DNA of 64,000 nucleotides from Edaphobacter sp. 4G125 (lineage in GTDB: Bacteria; Acidobacteriota; Terriglobia; Terriglobales; Acidobacteriaceae). The stretch lies in contig NZ_CP060393.1 of NCBI RefSeq assembly GCF_014274685.1, forward strand, positions 1,299,501-1,363,500, read 5' to 3'. Position numbers and translations under genes: made by a program. This document shows positions 35,756 to 44,890 of this stretch, piece after piece. Position 1 is the first letter of the stretch, and each line of letters opens with the position of its first letter. The notes below the pieces were generated by a model. It saw nothing but the letters and a program-made list of their open reading frames with translations. It did no database searches and had not been told where the DNA came from.

Positions 35756-36391
35756 TTACTTCTCGATGCGGTGGCCTTCTTTGCTGAAGTAGCTTAGCTG
35801 GCGGCGATAGCAGCGCTGGTGTTCGAGGTCGAAGGCGATGCAGGAGTCGAAGGGCTTCGAATAGACATGCAGGCTGATGCAGCCGGTTTTCCCGGCATTT
35901 TCGATCTGATGAATCGTCTGGAGCTTATCGACAGTCACCATTCCGGTGCCTTCGGCGCAGCTTACGGTGCGGATCTTGTCGAGCTGGATCTCCGTGGCGC
36001 CGCCGAGACAGTCGATGTTAACGACGTTCTGGTTCTCAGGAGCGTTGCAGCGTTCGTGGTGGTATTCGTGGGTGAAGATCTCGCCTTGCGATACAGTCAT
36101 CCAGCCGAGCTGGCCGTTGTGAGTATGGATCGCGGTCTTTTGACCAGGCGACCAGCAGATGGTCATGACCTCGAAGAGTTCATCGCGGTAGATCAGATTG
36201 CGTGTGTAGAAACTGTCGCGCCACCAGACGTAGTCGTGCAGCGCTTCGGGACGCAAGGTGGTTGCGGCCATGTATTCGGCGATTCTGTCTTTGGTGATAA
36301 GGTCCCGCTCCAGTTCGCGTAGTCCGGTGACGAAGTCCGCTACGCTTGTCCGCAGCGGGTGGGTACAGTCAGCAATCTCTGGAATCGACAT
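35756..36391 (-). CDS. Cysteine dioxygenase (cupin)
   Basis: 211 residues of the PF05995 cupin. Iron ligands are visible as the two His in KTAIHTHNGQLGW and the later His in LQTIHQIENA; the substrate-positioning Arg/Tyr region is YTRNLIYRDELFEVMTICW. The family converts L-cysteine to cysteine sulfinate using Fe(II) and O2 in the cytoplasm. As in other bacterial enzymes the mammalian crosslink Cys is replaced (HTHNGQ contains Gly/Gln at that strand). The long N-terminal helix region (DFVTGLRELERDLITKDRIA) is normal. It converges on the DprE2-like gene with a six-base gap. Closely related thiol dioxygenases (3-mercaptopropionate) cannot be excluded. Confidence 0.86.
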   Translation of the reverse strand: MSIPEIADCTHPLRTSVADFVTGLRELERDLITKDRIAEYMAATTLRPEALHDYVWWRDSFYTRNLIYRDELFEVMTICWSPGQKTAIHTHNGQLGWMTVSQGEIFTHEYHHERCNAPENQNVVNIDCLGGATEIQLDKIRTVSCAEGTGMVTVDKLQTIHQIENAGKTGCISLHVYSKPFDSCIAFDLEHQRCYRRQLSYFSKEGHRIEK

Positions 36392-36566
36392 GGATATGCT
36401 CCTCTACTGAGCTTCCATTATCTCGCGGATAGGCGGCATTCAGCAGGTTTTAACGGAATGCGGTTTCTGGCGGCATCGCTCGGCTACCTGACTGCGGTAA
36501 ACTATAAGACGCGCGCATTTTCAGTTTTTCCCATCCTTGAGGCGCGAAGACAGGACATTCAGAGCA

Positions 36567-38384
36567 GTGAGCACCCAGCAGACGATCCGTAACATCGCCA
36601 TTATCGCCCACGTTGACCACGGCAAGACCACGCTTGTTGATGCCATGCTCCGCCAGTCGGGCACCTTTCGCTCGAACGAGGCCATCGCTGAACGAGTCAT
36701 GGACTCGAATGATCTTGAAAGAGAGCGTGGCATTACTATTCTGGCTAAGAACACGGCCATCCACTACAAGGGTTCGAAGATCAACATCGTCGATACGCCG
36801 GGCCATGCCGACTTTGGCGGTGAGGTAGAGCGCGCACTGAAGATGGTCGATGGTGTGGTGTTGCTGGTCGACGCCTCCGAGGGGCCGTTACCGCAGACCC
36901 GTTACGTGCTGGGCAAGGCGCTTGAGGCGAAGCTGACTCCGATCCTGGTGATCAACAAGATCGATCGCCCCGACGCCCGTCCTCAGGAGGTCGTCAACGA
37001 GGTCTATGACCTGTTTATCGACCTCGACGCCGACGAGAGCGTGCTCGAGTTCCCGATCATCTACACCAACGGTAAAGCGGGGACGGCAACGATGGACCTG
37101 GCTAAGCCGGGCACGGACCTGATGCCTCTCTTCGACCTGGTCCTTAACACGATCCCGGTCGCACCCGGCTCGCCCGACGGCGATCTGCAGGTGCTGGTCA
37201 CCAACCTCGATTACTCGGATTATTTGGGTCGTCTGGCGATCGGCCGTGTCTTCAACGGCACCCTGCGCAACGGGCAAGAGGTCAACGTCTCGCGCGCTGA
37301 TGGTTCGCTGGCACCGGTCAAGATCACCAAGCTCTTCACCTACGATGGCCTGAAGCGTATCGATACCGACTCTACCGAAGTTGGCGACATCGTCGCGATT
37401 GCGGGCATTGAGAACATCACAATCGGCGATAGCTTCTGCGCAATTGAGGACCCAAAGCCACTGCCGCGCATCAAGATCGATGATCCGACGATTGCGATGG
37501 TCTTCTCGGTCAACAACGGTCCGTTTGCGGGCAAGGAAGGCAAACAGGTCACCAGCCGCAACATCAAGGAGCGTCTGGACCGCGAGCTACTGGTTAATGT
37601 CTCGATTAGAGTCGAGGACACCGGGTCGCCGGACAGTTTCAAGGTGATGGGCCGTGGCGAGCTGCAGCTCTCCGTTCTGATCGAGAATATGCGTCGCGAA
37701 GGCTTTGAGCTGATGGTCTCGCGTCCAACAATCGTCACCAAGCGTATTAACGATGAGTTGATGGAGCCTTCGGAAATCCTCTCGGTAGACGTTCCCGAGG
37801 AGTTTTCGGGCACGGTTATCCAGAAACTTGGGCCGCGCAAGGGCGAGATGGCCAAGATGAGCAATCACGGTTCTGGGCGCGTTCGCATGGAGTTCAATGT
37901 GCCGTCGCGTGGCCTGATCGGTCTGCGCAACGAGATGCTGACCGAGACCCGTGGCACGATCATCATGAACTCGATCGCCGGCGACTATATTCCATACACG
38001 GGCGAGATCCCGCAGCGTCCCTCTGGCGCGCTGATCTCCGACCGTCAGGGTACAACGACGACATATGCTCTTTCGGGCTTGGAGGATCGCGGCATCCTGT
38101 TCGTCCCCGATGGCATCGAGGTCTACGAAGGCATGATTGTCGGCGAGCACTCGCGCGATAACGATCTCGACGTGAACTGCGTGCGCGAGAAGAAACTGAC
38201 CAACATGCGCGCTTCGGGTTCTGACGATGCTCTGCGCTTGACGCCGTACAAGCAGCTGACCCTGGAGCAGACAATCGAGTTTGTGGCTGATGACGAGCTG
38301 GTTGAGGTGACTCCGAAGTCGCTGCGTATGCGTAAGAGAGTCTTACAGGCGAATCGCAGGCCACGAAAAGGACAGGTGGAGTAA
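36567..38384 (+). CDS. typA: Ribosome-associated GTPase TypA/BipA
   Basis: 605 residues from GTG 36567 ([20 protein letters not shown]); the upstream TTG at 36537 lacks support. G1 AHVDHGKT, switch [16 protein letters not shown]3 [15 protein letters not shown]4 [15 protein letters not shown]. Domain II begins [23 protein letters not shown]-like domains III and V and a BipA-specific C-terminal domain ([40 protein letters not shown]) follow. It binds the 70S ribosome or 50S precursors and is needed at low temperature and under stress. Length is normal. A strong terminator follows the stop, so it is monocistronic. Confidence 0.97.
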   Translation: MSTQQTIRNIAIIAHVDHGKTTLVDAMLRQSGTFRSNEAIAERVMDSNDLERERGITILAKNTAIHYKGSKINIVDTPGHADFGGEVERALKMVDGVVLLVDASEGPLPQTRYVLGKALEAKLTPILVINKIDRPDARPQEVVNEVYDLFIDLDADESVLEFPIIYTNGKAGTATMDLAKPGTDLMPLFDLVLNTIPVAPGSPDGDLQVLVTNLDYSDYLGRLAIGRVFNGTLRNGQEVNVSRADGSLAPVKITKLFTYDGLKRIDTDSTEVGDIVAIAGIENITIGDSFCAIEDPKPLPRIKIDDPTIAMVFSVNNGPFAGKEGKQVTSRNIKERLDRELLVNVSIRVEDTGSPDSFKVMGRGELQLSVLIENMRREGFELMVSRPTIVTKRINDELMEPSEILSVDVPEEFSGTVIQKLGPRKGEMAKMSNHGSGRVRMEFNVPSRGLIGLRNEMLTETRGTIIMNSIAGDYIPYTGEIPQRPSGALISDRQGTTTTYALSGLEDRGILFVPDGIEVYEGMIVGEHSRDNDLDVNCVREKKLTNMRASGSDDALRLTPYKQLTLEQTIEFVADDELVEVTPKSLRMRKRVLQANRRPRKGQVE

Positions 38385-38411
38385 GAATTACCTTTTCCTG
38401 AAACGGATTTG

Positions 38412-38454
38412 AAAATCCCCCACCATGGACCTAAATGCATGGTGGGGATTTTTG
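38412..38454 (+). terminator. Intrinsic terminator after typA
   Basis: AAAATCCCC(C)ACCATG, loop of about ten bases, CATGGTGGGGATTTTT, with one bulged C in the 5' arm and a T-run after the stem. Confidence 0.9.
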
Positions 38455-38455
38455 T

Positions 38456-38656
38456 TTAGGATGCGTGCCGCCGAGTGATCTCCAGCACCTCTTCGGCCGC
38501 TTCGAGAGGAAATTTCAGCTTCGGAATGGCAGCACCCGCTGCAAAGCGTGATGCGGAGGCAAGATCAGAAGCAAGGAGTTCTCGTTGAAGAGTACGAGCC
38601 TGGTTCTTTAGATGTTCGAGGTTTGAGCGCGCGGGAAGTTCGCGTAAGGACAGGAC
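38456..38656 (-). pseudogene. Possible remnant of a gene 5' region (ankyrin-protein-like leader) or unknown small frame
   Basis: A 66-residue minus-strand frame without ATG, GTG or TTG, beginning after a stop at 38657-38659 and ending at TAA 38456. It reads LSLRELPARSNLEHLKNQAR, TLQRELLASDLASASRFAAG, AAIPKLKFPLEAAEEVLEIT, RRHAS. LPARxNLxHLKNQA(K/R) is the kind of opening I associate with bacterial ankyrin-repeat proteins, but no ankyrin repeat follows. GC-rich third positions suggest real ancestral coding. The rest of the interval to 38812 has only unconvincing frames on both strands. Confidence 0.3.
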
Positions 38657-38812
38657 TCACTCCTTCTTTAGGGTCTGTGATCCGCTTCGTCGGCGAGAAG
38701 AGAGTGGTTGAGATGAAACAGGCCTTCAAAAGTAGGATGATCCCTTTCCGCGGACGGGGTGCACCCTTGATGTGCATCTTAAAGCTAGCATTGTGAGTCA
38801 GGGAGCGTTCAG

Positions 38813-39985
38813 ATGAAGAGAGCGTACTTTGGGTTTTGCGGATCGCAGAGGTGGTGTCGCGTGCTTGTGGCAGCGGGGATTGTCTTTACGCTGCACGGAC
38901 AGGTCGCTGCACAGGGAAAAGCTGCATTGAAGAAGGCTGATTGGATGATTGGACCGTTCGAGAGACCGGTGGAGAAACCGGTGATCAGTCCGCTCAAGGA
39001 ACCGACATTTACCGATCCGATCACGTTGGAGAACGTCCATTGGGAGGCGCTCCATACGTTTAATCCAGCAGCGATTGTGCGGAATGGAAAAATCGATGTG
39101 CTGTATCGCGCCGAGGACGACACGGGATCGATGATGATCGGCGGACATACCTCGAGGATTGGGCTGGCGGAGAGCGATGACGGTATTCACTTCGCACGGC
39201 TGCCGACTCCAGTGCTCTATCCGGGGCAGGATACTCAGAAGGAAAATGAGGTTCCTGGTGGAGTGGAAGACCCGAGGCTCGTGGAGCGGGAGGATGGTCT
39301 GTATGTGATGACCTATACCCAATGGGCGCGCGAACGAAATAGTTACACGGTGGGAGTCGCAACGTCGAAGGACCTGCGCACATGGACGAAGTACGGACCG
39401 GCGTTCGGGACAGAAGGCAAATATGCGACCTTGAAATACAAGTCCGCAGGGATTCTGACTCAGAGGGTGGGAGATCGTCTGATTGCAGCGAAGGTGAAGG
39501 GCAAGTACTGGATGTACTGGGGCGAGATCCAGATCCGGCTGGCGACCTCGAATGACCTGATCCACTGGACACCAGTGGAAGATGCAACGGGGCAGCCGAT
39601 CGTTCTGATGCGTGATAGGCCGGGACTCTTCGACAGCGCATTTCCGGAGGTGGGACCTCCGCCGCTTCTAACGCGCAATGGAATCGTCGTGATTTACAAC
39701 GCAAAGAACGCTGAGAATGGCAGCGGCGATCAGAGTCTGAAACCTGGAACGTATTCGGTGGGTGAGGCGCTGTTTTCAGGGAGTGATCCGAGCAAGTTGC
39801 TCGAGCGTCCGGAGAAGCCGATCTTTCAACCGGAGCGGTCGTATGAGAAATCTGGACAGTACAAGGCGGGAACGACATTTGCTGAAGGACTGGTTTTGTT
39901 TCACGACAAACTTTATCTGTACTACGGCTGTGCGGACTCGCATGTGGCAGTCGCGACAGCTCCCGTTCCGGATGGGATGAGGTAG
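38813..39985 (+). CDS. Exported GH130-like glycosidase or phosphorylase
   Basis: 390 residues. A signal peptide (VLVAAGIVFTLHGQVAAQ) is followed by a five-bladed propeller typical of the PH1107/GH130 group: HTFNPAAIVRNGKIDVLYRA, TSRIGLAESDDGIHF, PGGVEDPRLVEREDGLYVMT (the GVEDPR motif includes the catalytic Asp region), RDRPGLFDSAFPEVGPPPLL and TFAEGLVLFHDKLYLYYGCA. GH130 enzymes act on beta-mannosides, by phosphorolysis in the cytoplasm or by hydrolysis when exported; the signal peptide favours a hydrolase, as phosphate would be scarce outside. It is followed on the same strand by a CE15 esterase. GH43/GH117-like alternatives are less likely because of GGVEDPRL. Confidence 0.8.
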   Translation: MKRAYFGFCGSQRWCRVLVAAGIVFTLHGQVAAQGKAALKKADWMIGPFERPVEKPVISPLKEPTFTDPITLENVHWEALHTFNPAAIVRNGKIDVLYRAEDDTGSMMIGGHTSRIGLAESDDGIHFARLPTPVLYPGQDTQKENEVPGGVEDPRLVEREDGLYVMTYTQWARERNSYTVGVATSKDLRTWTKYGPAFGTEGKYATLKYKSAGILTQRVGDRLIAAKVKGKYWMYWGEIQIRLATSNDLIHWTPVEDATGQPIVLMRDRPGLFDSAFPEVGPPPLLTRNGIVVIYNAKNAENGSGDQSLKPGTYSVGEALFSGSDPSKLLERPEKPIFQPERSYEKSGQYKAGTTFAEGLVLFHDKLYLYYGCADSHVAVATAPVPDGMR

Positions 39986-40093
39986 CCAATCGCATCATTG
40001 CTTGTTGCCGAGGTGAAATTTCAAAGGTAAATTGTTAGTCCTATTGAAACTAGCGGGCCTGGGAGCTCGTACTCGGTGAGGAGTGTGATTGCG

Positions 40094-41389
40094 ATGAAGA
40101 TGAAGCAGGCGATTCCCGCGTGTGTGATGATGCTATGCGCGATGGCATGGGGACAGAATCCACCTCCTAGCATGGTCGCGGGGATTCCGGTGAACTACGA
40201 CGAAGCGAAGGTGGGGACATATACGTTTCCTGATCCTCTGATGTTGAACAATGGCAAATCGGTGAAGGATGCAAAGACGTGGTGGAAAAAGCGGAGGCCG
40301 GAGATCGTCTCGATCTTTGAGAAGCAGCAATATGGGATTGCTCCAGGACGTCCCAAGGAAGAGAGTTTCGAGGTGGTGGAGAGGGGTACGCCTGCGCTGA
40401 AGGGGAAAGCAATCCGGAAGCGAGTCGATATCCATCTTTCGACAGAGAAGAACACGCCAGTGATCCATCTGGTGGAGTACCTTCCGGCGGCAGCAAAGAA
40501 GCCGGTCCCGATGCTGCTGAGCATCAGCTTTGGCGCGCCATCCAATTCGGTGGACGATCCGGGGCTTCCGGTAGGTGAAGTGTGGGATATAAAGACCCAC
40601 GCGAAGATTCCTGCGAACAAGGCACGCACCTTCGGCAAGTTGAATGTAGAGCCGGTTCTGGAAGCGGGAATTGGAGTGGCGACCTTCTACTACGGCGATG
40701 TCGACCCGGACTTTGCCGAGGGCTTTGCGAATGGAATTCGCTCGCATTACCTCAAGCCTGGAGAGACAAAGCGTGGCCCGGAGGATTGGGGTTCGATTGC
40801 AGCATGGGCCTGGGGGATGAGCCGTGTGCAGGACTACTTCGAGACTGACAAAAGCGTGGATGCGAAGCGGGTGGCGATCCATGGAGTCTCACGGCTGGGT
40901 AAGACAGTGATGTGGGCCGGAGCACATGACCAGAGATTTGCAGCGGTGATTGCAAGCTGCTCAGGCGAGGGCGGAGCCGCGCTGAGTCATCGTGACTACG
41001 GCGAGACGATTGCGCACCTGACGGCGCCAACGAGGTTTCCATATCAGTTTGCAGAGAACTACGGGAAATGGGCGGGGTTCCCGGACAAGGCTCCGATGGA
41101 TGCAAATATGCTGATCGCGCTGATTGCGCCGCGGCCACTACTACTGCAAACAGGAAATACGGATTACTGGTCCGATCCGAAGGGAGAATTTTTAGCGGAG
41201 GTAGCGGCAGGGCCGGTGTACAAGTTGCTGGGCAAGAGTGATCTGGGAACGGAGACATGGCCTGCGGCGAAGCAACCGATCCTGCATGATCTGAGTTACT
41301 ACATGCATGACGGCGGGCACGGGATGGTACCGAGCGACTGGGACGTCTATGTGGAGTTTCTGAAGGTGCATCTACATCCGGAACGGTAG
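40094..41389 (+). CDS. Glucuronoyl esterase (CE15 family), exported
   Basis: 431 residues from ATG 40094, ten bases after AGGAG; a GTG at 40076 is open but unsupported. Signal peptide MKMKQAIPACVMMLCAMAWG. The alpha/beta-hydrolase core has the CE15 nucleophile motif RVAIHGVSRLGKTVMWAGA with catalytic Ser in GVSRLGK, ASCSGEGGAALSHRDYGETI with the acidic residue after SGEGG, and catalytic His in YYMHDGGHGMVPSDW. CE15 cleaves ester bonds between lignin alcohols and 4-O-methyl-glucuronic acid on xylan. Bacterial members are often broader. With GH130 upstream it points to hemicellulose breakdown outside the cell. Confidence 0.9.
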   Translation: MKMKQAIPACVMMLCAMAWGQNPPPSMVAGIPVNYDEAKVGTYTFPDPLMLNNGKSVKDAKTWWKKRRPEIVSIFEKQQYGIAPGRPKEESFEVVERGTPALKGKAIRKRVDIHLSTEKNTPVIHLVEYLPAAAKKPVPMLLSISFGAPSNSVDDPGLPVGEVWDIKTHAKIPANKARTFGKLNVEPVLEAGIGVATFYYGDVDPDFAEGFANGIRSHYLKPGETKRGPEDWGSIAAWAWGMSRVQDYFETDKSVDAKRVAIHGVSRLGKTVMWAGAHDQRFAAVIASCSGEGGAALSHRDYGETIAHLTAPTRFPYQFAENYGKWAGFPDKAPMDANMLIALIAPRPLLLQTGNTDYWSDPKGEFLAEVAAGPVYKLLGKSDLGTETWPAAKQPILHDLSYYMHDGGHGMVPSDWDVYVEFLKVHLHPER

Positions 41390-41499
41390 GGATTGGATCG
41401 CGCGCGTTGCTCGGCTCAGAATGACGATTTAGGGAAACGGTTAATGCAGAAAGAGGCTACCGGAATGGCAGCCTCTCGCGTGTGTTTTTGTATTGAAGT

Positions 41500-42117
41500 T
41501 TACTTATAGCTCTTTGCAGTGGCGAAACGCTTGTTGACCTCATCCCAGTTGACGGTGCTCCACCATGCGGCGAGATAGTCAGGACGCTTGTTCTGATATT
41601 TCAAGTAATAGGCATGCTCCCAAACGTCGTTGCCGAGGATGGGGTAGTGGCCCTGCGAGAGGGGATTGTCCTGGTTGGCGGTGGTGACGATCTTCAGCTT
41701 GCCACCCTCGAAGATGAGCCAGCCCCAGCCAGAGCCGAACTGCTTTGCGGTAGTCTCGTTGAACTGCTTCTTGAAAGATTCGAAGTCACCGAAGTCAGCC
41801 TTGATCTGGGCTGCGACTTCGCCGGTAGGCTCGCCGCCACCCTTAGGCTTCATGATCTGCCAGAACATGGTGTGGTTGACGTGTCCGCCGCCGTTATTCT
41901 GCACAACTTTGCGCACATCTTCGGGGATCGCGCCGAGGTTCTTGATGAGATCTTCAGGTGACTTGGAGCCGAGCTCGGGATGCTTTTCGATAGCGCCATT
42001 GAGGTTGGTTACGTAGGCCTGGTGATGCTTGTCGTGATGGAGCTTCATGGTCGCTTCGTCGATGTGGGGCTCCAGTGCGGCATAGTCGTAGGGCAGAGGG
42101 GGAAGTTCGTAAGCCAC
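41500..42117 (-). CDS. Superoxide dismutase, Mn/Fe type
   Basis: 205 residues from GTG 42117 ([20 protein letters not shown] once initiated), preceded by AGGAGATTACA; an ATG at 42141 gives an unlikely extension. Metal ligands: His27 in [13 protein letters not shown], the second His in [12 protein letters not shown], Asp and His in [31 protein letters not shown] and the Gln in the QFGSGWGWL environment favour Mn over Fe, but cambialistic use is possible. No signal peptide, so it is cytoplasmic; it converts superoxide to O2 and H2O2. It stands alone between CE15 and GH15 genes, in the opposite direction to both. Confidence 0.95.
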   Translation of the reverse strand: MAYELPPLPYDYAALEPHIDEATMKLHHDKHHQAYVTNLNGAIEKHPELGSKSPEDLIKNLGAIPEDVRKVVQNNGGGHVNHTMFWQIMKPKGGGEPTGEVAAQIKADFGDFESFKKQFNETTAKQFGSGWGWLIFEGGKLKIVTTANQDNPLSQGHYPILGNDVWEHAYYLKYQNKRPDYLAAWWSTVNWDEVNKRFATAKSYK

Positions 42118-42330
42118 TGTAATCTCCTGTCTTGTGTTCAATCCGGTCGCAATCGGCAGGCCGGGGGTTCATTTGTTCAGATGCCTGTGACGCCGGGAGC
42201 GATGCAAGCCAGCGCGTTTCGGATTCGATATTCGTAACCCTGGCCATCATAGCGCAATTGCAGGAATTGATTTGCGATTCATCTTCGAGGAGTAGTACGA
42301 CATCGAGGGATTTGCGTTCTAATAGCAGCT

Positions 42331-44766
42331 ATGAGCATGCTTGCGGCAGGTTACCGTTGGCTGGACGATGAGGGAGCAGCATTTGGCGCACCAGGACTGG
42401 AAGGGCGATGGACCTCGAGCCGGAAGGATGCTGTGGGAACAGCGTATTCGGCTTCGAGCCGAGTTTGGTACACGCTCTCGCATGGAATCCTGAACGAGAT
42501 TTATTTTCCAACGATCGATCGTCCGCAGACGCGCGATATGGAACTGCTGTTTAGCGACGGCGAGACATTCGTACATGAAGAGAAGCGTGACTTGGAGTAC
42601 GAGTTCGAGTATGTAGATAGAGCTGCGCTGGCAGTCAAGGTGAAGTCGAAAGAACGTGGCGGACGATATTGGGTGACGAAGACCTTTATTGCGAATCCGC
42701 ACTCGTCTGTTGTGCTGATGCACGTCAAAGTCGAAGGCGAGAAGGCGCTTTTGCAGCGGATGAAGTGCTATGCTCTGCTGGCCCCGCATTTGAACGGAGG
42801 TGGTGCGGGAAACTCAGCGCGAAGCATCGATGTTGCGGGGAAACGAAGCCTGTTGGCGTGGAAGGAGAATACGTCGCTGGCGATGGGAGCCAATTGCGGA
42901 TTTACACGGTCGTCATGCGGCTATGTCGGTTCGAGCGATGGATATCAGGACTTGTTTGATGACATGCGCATGACATGGCAGTTTGGGCAGGCGCTGGATG
43001 GGAATATCGCCGTGATGGGCGAGATCGATCTCGAAAAGAATCCTGAATTCACTATTGCGATTGCATTTGGCGACGGTCATCATGCTGCACTGACTGGGAT
43101 GCTACAGAGTCTGGCGACGCCATTTGAAGATCATCTGAAGCGATTCCTGGTGCAGTGGGAGAGAGCTCGCTCTCCGGAGCATCTGACCAAGGCCGCGACA
43201 GATGGAGGATGGCTTGCGAGAATCAGCCAAAATGTCCTGCTGACGCACGAAGACAAGAGTTTCTCGGGCGCATTTATCGCATCAGCTTCGATTCCGTGGG
43301 GAGCATCGAAAGGTGACTATGACCTGGGCGGATATCACTTGGTGTGGACGCGTGACATGGTCCAGACTGCGACGGCATTATTGGCCTGCGACCGAGAAGA
43401 CACGGCACTGCGAGCACTGGTGTATCTGGCTTGTACACAGCGTCCGGATGGGAGCTTTGCACAGAATTTCTGGATCGATGGAACGCCGTATTGGCAAGGC
43501 ATCCAGCTCGATGAGGTTGCATTCCCCATCATTCTGGCGTGGCGCTTGTGGAAGCGCGAAAAGCTGGGGAGTTTTCAGGTATTTCCTTTTGTTGAGCGTG
43601 CCGCGAGTTTCCTGATCAAGTACGCTCCAATTACGCAGCAGGAGCGCTGGGAGGAGACGGCGGGGTATTCACCTTCGACGCTGGCAGCGGTGATTGCGGG
43701 CTTGATCTGTGCGGCCGATATTGCGCGTGCACATGCTTCGCTGGAACTGGCCGGATTTTTGGAAGGATACGCAGATTGGATCGAGGCGCACCTGGACGAG
43801 TGGACAACAACCGATGACGGTGTGGTACTTCCAGAGGTGAAGCGTCATTATGTGCGGGTTCATCCTCCATGTCCAGGCGAACCATTTCACGATGACAGCG
43901 TTCCGGTAGGTTCGTTCCGGATCGCCAATCGTGGACCAGAGGAAAAAAGCGTCTTCGAGGCTCGCGAGGTAGTCGATGGCGGGTTCCTGGAGTTAGTGCG
44001 ATACGGAATCCGAAGAGCAGACGACCCACTCATCGTAGATTCACTGAAGGTGGTCGATCATGTTCTGAAGGTGGATACTCCGTTCGGTCCATGCTGGCGC
44101 AGATATAACCATGACGGTTATGGTCAGAAAAAAGACGGCGGACCTTATGACGGTTGGGGGCAAGGTCGCCCATGGCCCTTGCTGACAGGTGAGCGGGCGC
44201 ACTACGAACTGGCGGCAGGGAAAAATTGCAGCAAACTGACCACGGCGATCGAGGGGTTTAGTTCGAAGGGCGGCATGTTACCGGAACAGATCTGGGATGA
44301 GGCCGATCTTCCGTCGAGGAGAATGTATCTAGGACGCTCCGCGGGAGCGGCACAGCCGCTGGTATGGGCCCACTCTGAATATCTGAAGCTGTTGCGGTCA
44401 TTGGCCGATGGCGAGGTCTTTGACCGCATTCCCATTGTTGCGGAGCGTTATGCGGTTGCTCCCGGCGAACGGAACTTTAAAAATCATCTGGAGATCTACT
44501 CTGCAGGGCGGCCGGTCAGGAAGATTCGGGCAGGATCGACGCTGCGAATTGTGGATATGGGACATTTTCGGGCGGTCTATACGACAGATGACTGGTCGAC
44601 GGTCAAAGAGGTGGTTTCGACGCTGGTGAGCGCATCAGGAGCCTATGTAGATATTGCAACGGACGCTAAACAGGCAGGGAAGATCATCTTTACGCAGTGC
44701 TGGCCCCAGGATGGTGAGCCAGACCGTTGGCTTGGGAAAAATGTGGAAGTTGAGATTGTGTCCTGA
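42331..44766 (+). CDS. GH15-family glucan glucohydrolase (glucoamylase/glucodextranase type)
   Basis: 811 residues without a signal peptide. N-terminal beta-sandwich domain (1-270) as in glucodextranases: TAYSASSRVWYTLSHGILNE, IYFPTIDRPQTRDMELLFSD. The (alpha/alpha)6 barrel starts near 285: GGYHLVWTRDMVQTATALLA, WQGIQLDEVAFPIILAWRLW, and QERWEETAGYSPSTLAAVIA, where WEE carries the general acid Glu; a second catalytic Glu is probably in the LPEQIWDEADL segment. A C-terminal domain of about 100 residues follows. These enzymes release glucose from non-reducing ends of alpha-glucans; a cytoplasmic location suggests glycogen or imported maltodextrin. It feeds glucose close to glk and zwf 6-9 kb downstream. 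Start could also be ATG 42337. Confidence 0.9.
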   Translation: MSMLAAGYRWLDDEGAAFGAPGLEGRWTSSRKDAVGTAYSASSRVWYTLSHGILNEIYFPTIDRPQTRDMELLFSDGETFVHEEKRDLEYEFEYVDRAALAVKVKSKERGGRYWVTKTFIANPHSSVVLMHVKVEGEKALLQRMKCYALLAPHLNGGGAGNSARSIDVAGKRSLLAWKENTSLAMGANCGFTRSSCGYVGSSDGYQDLFDDMRMTWQFGQALDGNIAVMGEIDLEKNPEFTIAIAFGDGHHAALTGMLQSLATPFEDHLKRFLVQWERARSPEHLTKAATDGGWLARISQNVLLTHEDKSFSGAFIASASIPWGASKGDYDLGGYHLVWTRDMVQTATALLACDREDTALRALVYLACTQRPDGSFAQNFWIDGTPYWQGIQLDEVAFPIILAWRLWKREKLGSFQVFPFVERAASFLIKYAPITQQERWEETAGYSPSTLAAVIAGLICAADIARAHASLELAGFLEGYADWIEAHLDEWTTTDDGVVLPEVKRHYVRVHPPCPGEPFHDDSVPVGSFRIANRGPEEKSVFEAREVVDGGFLELVRYGIRRADDPLIVDSLKVVDHVLKVDTPFGPCWRRYNHDGYGQKKDGGPYDGWGQGRPWPLLTGERAHYELAAGKNCSKLTTAIEGFSSKGGMLPEQIWDEADLPSRRMYLGRSAGAAQPLVWAHSEYLKLLRSLADGEVFDRIPIVAERYAVAPGERNFKNHLEIYSAGRPVRKIRAGSTLRIVDMGHFRAVYTTDDWSTVKEVVSTLVSASGAYVDIATDAKQAGKIIFTQCWPQDGEPDRWLGKNVEVEIVS

Positions 44767-44890
44767 TCCGAAGATGCGGGAAGGATGGTTCGACCTGTAC
44801 ACTGGATAGGGCTCTTGTCCTAAATCGAAATTTAAGCGAATCGAGCGCCGCGACGAGCGCGCCGGAATCTGAAGAGGAAGAAAAAGAAGA

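Noticed and set aside
38548-38796. 82-residue plus-strand frame
   Set aside because: No ribosome site and no recognisable motif; the opposite strand has equally coding-like fragments, so neither is called as a gene.
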